From positions 1,178,001 to 1,242,000 of the forward strand of contig JAUPSS010000001.1 in NCBI GenBank assembly GCA_040285825.1: a stretch of 64,000 bases of DNA, in the 5' to 3' direction. The stretch comes from Eukaryota sp. TZLM1-RC (Eukaryota > Metamonada: BaSk clade). A program made the translations under genes and the position numbers. Below, piece by piece: positions 27,121 to 36,450 of the stretch (positions are counted from its first letter, which is position 1; each line of letters starts with the position of its first letter). The notes beneath the pieces are model-generated. The model did not search any database and was not told the origin of the DNA. It saw only the letters and a program-made list of their open reading frames with translations.

Positions 27121-29949
27121 CCTAAACACAGTTTTCCTTGGAAATTATTGCCAGTACTCATTAAATCCCCAATTTCAGTAATAAATAGAGAATGTGCATG
27201 ACAACAAATAGCTATTTCAACCCTTTCAGTGACATTAACATCAACAGGTATGTCTCTATCTGTATTGGTTCCATCACCAAGCCTACCATCTTCATTCCAA
27301 CCCCAAGCTTTAACTTTTCTATTAGACAACACTGCAAGTGAATGGTATCTACCAGCACTAATATTGATAACATTTTCAAGTGATGCAATGGGCTTGGGTT
27401 GGGGTTGATCATCTTCGTCACCATGACCTAGTCTGCCAAAGGAACCACTACCCCAAGAATAAACATGGTTATCTTGAGTTCTGGCAAGAGAAAAGGAAGA
27501 TCCGGCAGAAATTTGAACAACATTATTAAAATCAACTGGTTCAGGCAAATAGTAAGGATCAGATTCATAACCCAATCCTAATTCGCCAAGATGATTCCGC
27601 CCCCAAGCAAAGAAGGTACCTTCACTAGTGAGGCCTAATGTATGGAAAGCACCACAAGAAATAGAAGTAAACACTTCATCAGAAATTACTGATAATGGTG
27701 AATATGGATTAGTAGTATCACCAGTACCAGTTCTACCAAATTCACCACTACCCCAAGCTTTTAAATTATAAGTGGCTGAGCCTTTTCCATCAATGACTAA
27801 AGTAGCTCCATGATCCACAGAGATAACAGCCTTTGTTACAGTCACTTGGCCAGATAATGTACCAAGATTCAATACAGTCAAATTTACATTAATAAATTCG
27901 ACCTTGCCAAATAAATGCAGGTTATAGACTTTAAAAAACCCTACAGATTGCTCAGCTGAACCAATATAACGATCCATAATCGTAGCCTTACCTTGAACAA
28001 ACAAAGCAGGGGAATTCATATTTAATAAAGAATGCTCAAATAAAACTTGGGATGAATCATGTAAAACAATGTCATTAGTTATGGAAAATTCCCCTGTTGA
28101 AACGAAAATTCCAAAGTTGATCAATGTTGAATCTAAAACACCATATCCCACTATTTTGTTGCTGTCACCAATAATAATCGGCAATTCAGACATAATAATA
28201 CCACCTAAAAGCGATAAATTTCCAGGAAAACTCAAATGAGCCTTGTCATTTGCCTTAAGTAATCCTTCATTGGTGATGAGTTTATTAAATGCAATTCTCA
28301 GTCCACTACAATATACTGAACCCAAAGCCTGAACATTGACTAAAATGTTTAAATGAATGGTGAAGGGTGATTCATTACTCAATGTGCCATTGACAACCAA
28401 TAACGAATCATCAGGACTTTGGATAGAAGGTAAAAGGATGTAAATGAAGAAATGTTCATCACCAGCAAAAACACTACCAACTTCATAATCTTTTGTTTCA
28501 GCATTAATTGAAGCTTGATGATCACCTTCTTCCCAGCTAAATAAAACATTATTAAAATCAACAGCAAAAGCAATATTTCTTCCACTCCCAATACTCCTTA
28601 CCCTACCCAAACCCTGAACTTTACCTGGTGTATGGTGAAGAGTAGAGTCTGTAGTTCTACCCAACACATCACCACAACTATAAACATCACCTTCTTTTGT
28701 TAGGAAAATGGTAAACCGATTTCCACAACTAGCTTGAACAACATTAAAGTTCAATACACTTGTAGGTGTGTGTTTATCATCTTCATATCCTAAACACAGC
28801 TGCCCATAATGATTATGTCCTGTTGTTAACAATTCATGATTTTCGGTAATAAATAGTGAATGTCGATGGCAGCCAATAGCCTTTTCAACCCTTTCAAAAG
28901 TATCAACATCTCCAGGCAAAATTCTATACCCGATGCTTACACCATTACCAAGCCTACCATTACCATTAGATCCCCAATCTTTGACTTTACCATTAGACAA
29001 CACTGCAAGTCCATGACGACTTCCAGTAGTAATGTCAATGACACCAGAAAGTGATACGTTCACTAGTGATATCACTAGTGATACGTTTGGGTTTGGGTTC
29101 ATTGCTGAGACTACCATGTCCAAGTCTTCCACTCCAACCATGACCCCAAGAATAAACATGGTTATCTTGAGTTCTGGTAAGAGAAAAGGAAGATCCAGTA
29201 GAAATTTGAACAACATTTTCTAAATCTACTTGTTCAGGGAAATCATGAATACCTCCAGTAGAGCCTAATCCTAATTAACCATAGTCATTATCTCCCCAAG
29301 CAAATAAGGTACCTTCACTAGTGAGACCTAATGTATGTTCATTGCCACCAGCAATTTTTGTAAAATCTTCATCAGTATCTACTGGTAATAGTGGGTGTGG
29401 ATTATTAGTAATACCCGTACCAGTTCTGCCCTTTTCACCATTACCCCACGCCTTTAATTCAAATGAATCAGAACTACCTCCTTCAATAACCAGTTCAGCA
29501 CCAAAATCAACCAACAAAGAGGATTGTGAAAGAGAAAAATTATTGACAAGTTTACCATTTCCTTTAATAACAAAGTTGATCAAATTCAAGTCACATGATC
29601 CCAAAACTTCCAACTTGGTGGTAATGAAGTTGGCGATCTGACCAGTGACAGACTCAATTAACACATCATCACAGGTTGTGGTATGAGGTATTGATATGGT
29701 TTTCCAAGCGCAAAGGAACACCAAAGAGATGAAAGGAATGAACTTTAGGAGGGACATTGATGACAAGAATCGGGTTCATTTCTTTTCCATCCACAAAGAC
29801 TGAGGAAGATTGTGTGGGATAAGAACCACTCCGTGTGGAAGCTGAATCCCAGAAAAAAACTTGGTTCTCATAGTGAGGAGTAACAAGATCGACATCAAAA
29901 GTGAGAACAACGACACAGCACAGAAGAAAAAATGCTAGATCATAGAGCA
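27118..29949 (-). pseudogene. Secreted-type protein with two RCC1 repeat blocks around a beta-solenoid-like middle, host gene truncated at its 3' end
   Basis: A candidate start at 29947-29949 gives a signal-peptide-like N-terminus (LYDLAFFLLCCVVVLTF). After a frame change near 29740 come the first RCC1 block (AWGNGEKGRTGTG, HTLGLTSEGTLFAWG, VYSWGHGWSGRLGHG, VKDWGSNGNGRLGNG), a long Ser/Leu/Ile-rich middle (about 28400-27800, with the look of a parallel beta solenoid) and a second RCC1 block very like the first (AWGSGEFGRTGTG, HTLGLTSEGTFFAWG). The protein thus arose by internal duplication. There is an in-frame TAA near 29275 (likely GAA before) and a frame break near 29075. The last repeat is cut at about 27118 by viral sequence. 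Codons of 27.1-29.05 kb are otherwise open for about 660 residues. Confidence 0.75.
29061..29080. repeat. Perfect 20-bp palindrome flanked by 10-bp direct repeats
   Basis: CACTAGTGATATCACTAGTG is its own reverse complement. GTGATACGTT occurs at 29051-29060 and again at 29078-29087, partly overlapping the palindrome. It lies at the frame break in the RCC1 gene and resembles a transposon footprint or a replication-slippage product. Confidence 0.7.
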
Positions 29950-30020
29950 TGTGGAAAGGGATGCTAGTTCTGGTTGTTGATTTCAGGAAGGTCAAACATG
30001 GAATTGTTCAAAAGCAAGTT

Positions 30021-30208
30021 TTATTTGCAAAAATGAATTTCATTGATCACCATTCCAATTCGTCCGCTTTCATCCTCAGAACACTGTGTGTCATCAGTTT
30101 CCCACATATATCGGAACATGGTGTTAACTTTTTTAAAAATCGTTCCAAATAGAAAACAAGGAATATCATCAAATACATCGATAGATTTATTGATTTCTAT
30201 CAACTGGA
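30021..30208 (-). CDS. Possible terminal exon of an unknown host gene (copy 1)
   Basis: Upstream on the minus strand is TTGCCTTTCTTGCTCTAG, a textbook 3' splice site. The following frame is open (QLIEINKSIDVFDDIP ... GMVINEIHFCK) to a TAA, and AATAAA follows almost at once. I do not recognise the protein. An identical exon lies at 39497-39684. Confidence 0.4.
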
Positions 30209-30356
30209 CTAGAGCAAGAAAGGCAAATGGTTAAGAATGATCCAGATCTTTGTTTGTTTCTGAATTGGAAAACATGAAAGAAGGACCAGTCAGCAAACTT
30301 GGGCAGTATAATGACAAACAGAAAGAACAAGATTTGAAACACCCATAATTTATAGA

Positions 30357-30730
30357 TTCTGTTTTAGATTCAACATTGAGCACCTTCAGAGCTTCGTTAA
30401 TCCCCATGATGGCTCTTATCAAGGTAGGTGACGCTGGTAGGATTAGATTAATGGCCATTTGATCTTGACCAAGAGAGACTGTCACGTGACCAGTGACGTC
30501 GGCTTGTTTCTCCATAGCAAGAGCGTGTTCAAGTTGAAGATGATATTGTTTCACGAGTTGCTTGGCCTTCTCGCTGCCTTTATGTTCTATGAGTTCAGCA
30601 AGACAAGAAGAATGTTTGACGGCCTAAGAGAGACGTGATAGAGCATGATGCATCACCTTGGTTGATTTTTGGCTAGCAGCTTCTTGCTTGAGATACATTG
30701 CGTGTGGCCAGGCACGTTCTGCTTCTAAAA
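30357..30730 (-). pseudogene. SRP68 internal fragment, copy 1
   Basis: Matches about codons 79-210 of the SRP68 gene at the left edge of the window. It has a Lys (AAG) to TAG nonsense change where the gene reads LSKAVKH, and a 15-bp deletion relative to copy 2. At 30730 it joins a LINE-B 3' tail directly. There is no reason to think it is functional. Confidence 0.85.
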
Positions 30731-31110
30731 TTAGTTATCCACCCATTAGTTATGAATTAATTTAATTAAGTGTACATGTTCAATAAATATAATTCATTAA
30801 AATGATGTTGATTTATTGAATTCTACAAGTAATAATTATTTGAGAGACCTTGAAAATGCTTTTGATTTTTTGCCTCCTGAATTCTGGGTAAATGCTTTTC
30901 CGATAATGTGCAGGAAAAACCACCTAGAACACTAGTTAATGTGAGGTATTGTGGAAGAAAATTACAGCGCAAATTAACACTAATTTGTGAAGGCTTGGAT
31001 TTTAATGTTCGTCTTTGCTCGGCCAAAAAAAGATAATCCCGCTTTCGCAAATTTTTTATTAGATGCTCAAAATAGTTCCTCAGATCAGATAGAAGAAAGT
31101 GATGCGTGAT
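30731..31110 (+). mobile_element. LINE-B 3' tail followed by an RT-downstream LINE fragment (copy 1)
   Basis: 30731-30790 matches the LINE-B 3' end (ATTAGTTATGAATTAATTTA). 30840-31080 encodes LPPEFWVNAFP and GLDFNVR, KDNPAFANFLLDAQNSSS in shifting frames, matching the post-RT region of LINE-A/D. Repeated at 40222-40601. Confidence 0.65.
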
Positions 31111-31173
31111 AATTTAACCAACTTTCACCTGTTTCAGTTGGACCGGGAATAGTTTCTGCTTCGAAAATAGAAC

Positions 31174-31859
31174 CTAAAAAACTTGGCAAAGAAGAACAGA
31201 CAGATCTTCAATTGGGGATGGAAATCTGGAAGAAATATCAAGAAAACCGCGAAACCAATGAAGCAAACTCTGTGAAGAAATAGACCAAGACGTCTGTACT
31301 ACATCTGAATCATTTCTTGGAAAAGCAGCATAAGCCGTAACACAACCATTGCCCATCTCATTCCTACAAATCTCCAACAGTGTTCGAGTCTTATCTAGAA
31401 TGAGTATAGATTAAAAACCTACCAACACCAGTGAAACCAATAAAGGGTACCACGTTTGAATGATACATGCTAAGCAGATCTTGGTTTCCTTGTAGTTCAT
31501 GAATACAATTGAGCAAGGAATGGTATGGAGACTTATCTTTGATGTATGGATAGTTGTAAAATGAATCGTTGGATATGGTGGCTGATGTTGATATTGGATC
31601 TGGTCTCTGTAGCATTATTTTACATCTAACGTCTGAACCACAGAGCAGAAGTAATTCAGAGTCATTTACAATTTCACCTCTTGGAGTTTCAGTGTACGAA
31701 AAGTACCGAGATACAATGTTTAATAGCTGTCTAAAAGATGAAGCAGTGGATGTGCCTGATGTTAGTGCAATCGCAAATCCAAAGTTTCTTAATGAGTTGA
31801 TAGAGAAGCTCAAGTTGTTCAGGGGTAATATTTACGAGTTCAACAGGAGTGTCGGGCAT
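31174..31859 (-). pseudogene. Possible P-loop NTPase of crinkler/RHS style, copy 1
   Basis: A start ATG at 31857-31859 gives MPDTPVELVNITPEQLELL; a frame change near 31780 leads to SSFRQLLNIVSRYF ... LLSMYHSNVVPFIGFTGV. Here a 28-base stretch beginning GTAGGT and ending CTAG looks like a very short intron; splicing it gives KTRTLLEICRNEMGNG, so that GFTGVxKT would be a degenerate Walker A. PFIGxxGxGKTRTLLE is the usual form in crinkler/RHS-type P-loop proteins. The 3' end breaks after PIEDLSVLLCQ. Copy 2 (40665-41350) has the same breaks, so they predate the duplication. Confidence 0.4.
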
Positions 31860-32118
31860 TTCACAATTAGATAACGAAGTAGAAAACGAGAAAAAAGTGA
31901 AATGATTCACAAACCTGATACTGAAAAGATATCTACTTGGCGTTTATTACAACAAAACAAGATCCCGTATCTGGCAAATGAAACAACCTTTTTGACAATG
32001 ACAACCTTGAAGACAAACACAATATCCTAAACGTAGTCATGAGTGCAAATTTATCAATCGAAGGATTGGCATTTTGATTTGGACAACATTCCAAAATCTC
32101 ATACAAACATGTTATCAA

Positions 32119-32850
32119 TTATAAAAGTTGACAAAATTACGTGAATTTTTTTAAGCCACAATTTCATTCCTTGCGTTCTGTTGCACGCTCTATCAACAAC
32201 TCCGTTTCTCCAAAACTGTTCTCACCTTCTCAAATTGGAACGACCGCAAAGACAGCTGCCAATGACAATTATGGTTTGAATGACAGAAAAATGTTTAAAA
32301 CACCTGCTTCTAACTCGCCAGTTAATGAATTAGAAATGATTGAAAAATGAAAACCAAAACCATTGGAAACTGGAAAAGTTCATTCACATAGATGTGGTAA
32401 ATGTCCTCAACCGGGACATAACGTAAAAACATGTCCCTTAATTAAACAAGAACAATCAAAAGCTCGTGCTCCATCTGCCGATTTGGATCTCCGTTGCCCA
32501 TAAATGATAACAAGATCAAGAACTTCCAGGAATATTTCCTTCAACTTCATCCATCGATTCTCCGAATAATAGGTGTATTATTTTACGGCTATGGAAATTT
32601 TTCTTGCTGAAAGATAAAACATTAATGTCATCAGAAGCAAAATTGCGTCCTTCTATTATGAAAAAAGAAAAAATTGTTTGCAAGTTATCTTTAAAAGAAC
32701 GCCATGGTTCCGCTAAGCAATGCCTGTTTTCAACTGAACTTGTTGAATGTGATGAAAATACTGCTCAACTTAATAAGCTCCATTCTTTTGAAGTTGTTAA
32801 ATACCCTGAACCTAATGGAAGCAGAATCCCCTACCTAATTTTTTTTACCA
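32119..32850 (+). mobile_element. LINE 5' region with CCHC zinc knuckle (copy 1)
   Basis: Encodes LRSVARSINNSV, a knuckle C-x2-C-x4-H-x4-C (CGKCPQPGHNVKTC), and later KIVCKLSLKERHGSAKQCLF, matching the segment between the knuckle and RT of the LINE-A copy at 45.7-44.8 kb. Frames are broken. It stops at about 32850 where LINE-A runs in the opposite direction. Confidence 0.7.
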
Positions 32851-32852
32851 AA

Positions 32853-33170
32853 ATTTTAATTTTATTTAAAACCTATAAATCAACATCTAAAAAATCCATC
32901 TCTCCCAAAACAAAAACACTAGATGCAACTCTCTCATAGTGAGATCCAAGAGAAAGCAAAGCATCAGAAACCATCTTCAACATCCCCTTAAAAATAGAAA
33001 ACACAATTCTATTTTGCCAAAACAATCTGTTGAAATTTCTGCCAGTTTTTCTCTTTACAATCATTTCAAAATCATCCAAAAAACGTAAAGCAGTTGGTGC
33101 AAGTGAACCAAAAAGGGAAAATACAAATGGATACAAATTGTATTTTGCATGTCCTGAATACATTGATGAT
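32853..33170 (-). mobile_element. LINE-A 3' end (copy 1), truncated
   Basis: The minus strand encodes FDDFEMIVKRKTGRNFNRLF, GMLKMVSDALLSLGSHYERV and the LINE-A stop. In the second copy of the duplication the same insertion continues for 3.4 kb; here it is cut at about 33170. Confidence 0.8.
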
Positions 33171-33239
33171 TTGGTCAAACATTAAAGATGAAGCTTCCAT
33201 CTGAAATGACAAGTACGCGGTTAATTGCTTTAAAAATGA

Positions 33240-33850
33240 ACGAAACCAAAAATATGACCAATTGCAATTGGACAATCAATGTCTCGTATTCTTGCTTCAG
33301 CTGTTTTTTGCAGCATTGGTAAAAAAGCTAAAGATTGTTTTAGTCGTTTTCAATTTGGTATTAAAACAATTGATGGAGCATCTTCTAGGTCCCTGTCTTC
33401 TGATGTTTTCTTTATTCAAAATATTCAAAGTATATTTTCAATTGTGATTTTGAAAACACCTTTAATGCTGTTAAAAGGCCATCAAAAATGCCATTGCTGC
33501 AAACTCATTTCCCAGAAACTGAATTTCTCTTTTACAAATTCTACGGTTCTGAATCAACACTTGTATATGAAGAATTTAATCTTGTATCATCATCTGGTGT
33601 TAAAGTTGATCCATTTTGTCTTTTCTTCTTTTGCCTCGCTATTCACTCTTTGATCTGTGAATTAAAACAAAATTTTTCAAAAATTGAAATTACAGCTTAT
33701 ATGGATTACATTTCAATAATTTATCCAATTGATTTAGTGAGAAAGATTAGTAAAGCTGTTCAACAGCGCTATTATGAAATTGGTCTTTCATTAAACATTT
33801 CTAAATGTTTATTGATTGGTACAGACTCCATGATTGGGTGAGTTGCATGT
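33240..33850 (+). mobile_element. LINE RT fragment, LINE-D-like
   Basis: SRILASAVFCSIGKKAKDCF, FQFGIKTIDGASS and, after frame changes, SSSGVK, AYMDYISII (decayed YMDD) and SKCLLIG. It ends at about 33840, where a LINE-A-like GVACS... tail begins and is lost. Confidence 0.7.
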
Positions 33851-34139
33851 AGTTTTTATGTACCAGATGTGATCAATTTGTGATCAAACTTTGTGTGAAA
33901 TTGTGTGTGAGTTATGTTCGCTATGTGTTGCTTAGTCGATACATTCTTATGATTACAATTTCAATTGATTTTGTATATATTGGAATTAATTGAGTTTATT
34001 AATATTCATAAACTTTAAATGGTTAATAAATCCAAAAATCCAAAAGTATGCAATTGAATGTTGCAAACTCAATAAAACGTTTTTGTAAGTGTAAGAGTAT
34101 CGTTTTTGATACGCTTTACTTTTATTAAAAATTAAGAAG
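33851..34139. other. Short AT-rich spacer with a hairpin
   Basis: No gene. A small inverted repeat, GTAAGAGTATC and GATACGCTTTAC around GTTTTT, lies at 34091-34119. Confidence 0.4.
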
Positions 34140-35640
34140 AAACTATTTGAACACTAAAATAACTACCAACATATCGATCTTTTCTGTTCTTTGGAAGTAC
34201 ATAATTCAAAGCACTGTGGCATTTAAAGTTATTCTTCAAAACAATACAACTAATTTCTGATGTTACCTCATTCCATCCAAATTGGTAAAAACGTATCTTT
34301 GTTTTAATGTCAACACCCCATGAACACTCAAAAGCGGAACACCACTTTGGTTAATTAAATTTAATTCTTTTAAATTGAATATTTCGAAATTTTATCAGAA
34401 AAAGCTTTCAAAAACGCATCACTCCAATTATTGAATTAATTTCCATCTATGGTAACATCAAAGGCAATTCTTATTGACGTTTGAAAGCCATCGACACGTC
34501 AGTACTTATCTAAACCAAATTTAAATTCCTTTTCAGATTCAACATTATTTAATTCGTTTATAAAATTATTTACTTCGCCATGTCTGTGAGTCACCATTCT
34601 TGAGACCTTTTACACTGAAAGGAGGGATCTAAGCCTTGGTCTTTATAATCACACAATGGACATATCACAAATTGTTCTCCTTGAAGCAATCTCAGATTTA
34701 TTAAGTGTTTAAATCAATTATCGGAGAACGTGAAATTTTGAGAAATGGGCAAAACTTTCAAAAAAACAAGATGACTGACGGTCACGATTGGAAATGAATT
34801 GTACTCGTTCACATTCTGATGGTTTTTCCTTCAAAAGATTCAATTTTTCCTTATACAATAAATCAGTGATTTGACATTGGCAAATCTTAACTTGTTTGTC
34901 CCAGATCAAGTCAAACTAGCAAAAAAAGGTAATAAAGCTGATAGTAAAACCCTATACTGATCACTTGGAATTAAATTTGTTAAATCAAGATCACGTACAG
35001 CCAAGTATACAGAAACTGAATAACGAATATGTGCAACTTGTCCCAAATAAAGAAACCCTAATCCTCCCAAAGAATGAGGCAAATAAATTAAATCAAAAGT
35101 ATTTATATAAACTGGGAATCAATTTATTTTGAACTTTTTGAATTATAGAAGAGGATTCAAATTCAGTAGAACCCAACCTCATGAAATCATCTTCAACTGA
35201 GAACACTTCGTTTTTTGTCAAGTTTAATTTCAAACCATTTTGCTTGAAAATTAGTTCTAATTTATTTAATGACAACTCAATATTCACTTTCTTTGGCAAA
35301 GAATATAAGTATCATCTAAATAACTTTTAAATTCGACACCCGCATAATTATTTAAAAATGAGAATACGTCAAGGGTATATAAAAAAATGAAATTGGATCA
35401 CCTTGCTTGACACCAGTGTTTGATGGAATAAGCTGATCATAAATAATTAAATGTGATTGTTTTCCATATAACCATTTAAAAAGTAAACTAAACAGGGAGA
35501 CGGATGGTAACAATACTGATAGAGATTCATCCAAAGTACCATTGGTCATATGATCTACCAAATACATTAGAATATCATTCTAATTCATCGTTAATAATTG
35601 AAGAAAAAAGAACCAAACGGAGACCAGACAGATCCGCTGC
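34140..35640 (-). mobile_element. Remnant of a different LINE family (LINE-E)
   Basis: The minus strand has IPSNTGVKQGDPISFF at about 35420 (RT palm), then LNKLELIFKQNGLKLNLTKNEVF and, downstream, a Cys motif CPLCDYKDQGLDP and a terminal domain with many stops. The wording differs clearly from LINE-A to D. No YMDD was found because the frame breaks there. Confidence 0.6.
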
Positions 35641-35699
35641 TGTACCTTTTTTGTAATTTTGAATTATTTTAATTAACAAAATTTTTTATTTCAATTTTT

Positions 35700-36040
35700 A
35701 AATCATTTCAGAAACAGCTTCTATTCGTTTTTTTTATTTATCGCGATGATGTTTTACTTAGTACTAATGGTCATTTAAACAAGGCTGAAGATCGTAAAAG
35801 AGATAAATAAACTGGGATATTAAATGATTTAAAGAAGAATCTTTACTCAAAGTTTTCGTTTGTTCTCTTTGCCTTTTCGATTTTTGGCAACATTGGACAG
35901 TTCGCCTTGGATTTTATCAATGATTTTGGTAATTTGTGTTGTTTGAATGGTAAGAAGTTTGCAGGGAATTTATGGAAGAATCGTATCATTTTCGCTTTGT
36001 ACAGAAGCCCAAATAATTTTGTTTCTTATGTGCTTTAGTT
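35700..36040 (+). mobile_element. LINE-F 3' end remnant
   Basis: Closely matches 54.50-54.86 kb (GHLNKAEDRKRDKYTEILND, FVPFAFSIFGNIGQ) with one stop and a deletion. Confidence 0.75.
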
Positions 36041-36266
36041 TGATTTGATTTGATTCTGCGTAGAAAATGAATATTTTTGTTAAAATCACAGTAACAATTT
36101 CTCACAAAAGGAAATTTTTGCGAATAACATGCAAAATCAAGATCCACCAAAACCTAAAATGCCCAATCTTCAGAATCACCGTCATTGATCAAGCACCATG
36201 CAGTCAGACCCGGAAAGTGGGAAAGGAAATGCTGGCTCCCACTTTGGGGTCCCCTTTTGCCAGAAG

Positions 36267-36342
36267 TGCAGCAGATAGGATTCGAACCCTGTTGCCAAAG
36301 CAGAGAACGAAGAGCAAACCCACTGGACTACGATGTTGGCAA
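36267..36342 (-). ncRNA. tRNA-like sequence, possibly a SINE head
   Basis: The minus strand has a perfect B box (GGTTCGAATCC, 36278-36288) and an A-box-like TAGTCCAGTGG 32 nt upstream of it (36320-36330), the spacing of tRNA genes. The T stem pairs only for two or three base pairs and the acceptor ends do not pair, so it is not a functional tRNA. More likely a tRNA-derived SINE or a decayed tRNA. Confidence 0.45.
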
Positions 36343-36450
36343 ATGATATTGTTGATTTTTCTAGTTTATATTGGGTTTTGATTTGTATTGGTGTTGGACG
36401 ATTTTGTAGTTGGTTTTGTGTTGATGAAAAAAGTGATTGACATGTGTTTA

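Larger units (their letters stand above)
29994..32950. repeat. Segmental direct duplication, copy 1
   Basis: Nearly identical to 39470-42425. Homology begins at AAACATGGAATTG. Few base differences and one 15-bp deletion (in the SRP68 fragment of this copy) separate them. The block contains a terminal exon, an SRP68 fragment, LINE pieces, a possible P-loop gene and the start of an inverted LINE-A. Confidence 0.9.

Noticed and set aside
30823-31050. A minus-strand 75-codon gene (and its copy at 40314-40541)
   Set aside because: It is antisense to a LINE fragment in the duplicated block.
36267-36342. A functional tRNA gene
   Set aside because: Acceptor and T stems do not pair.
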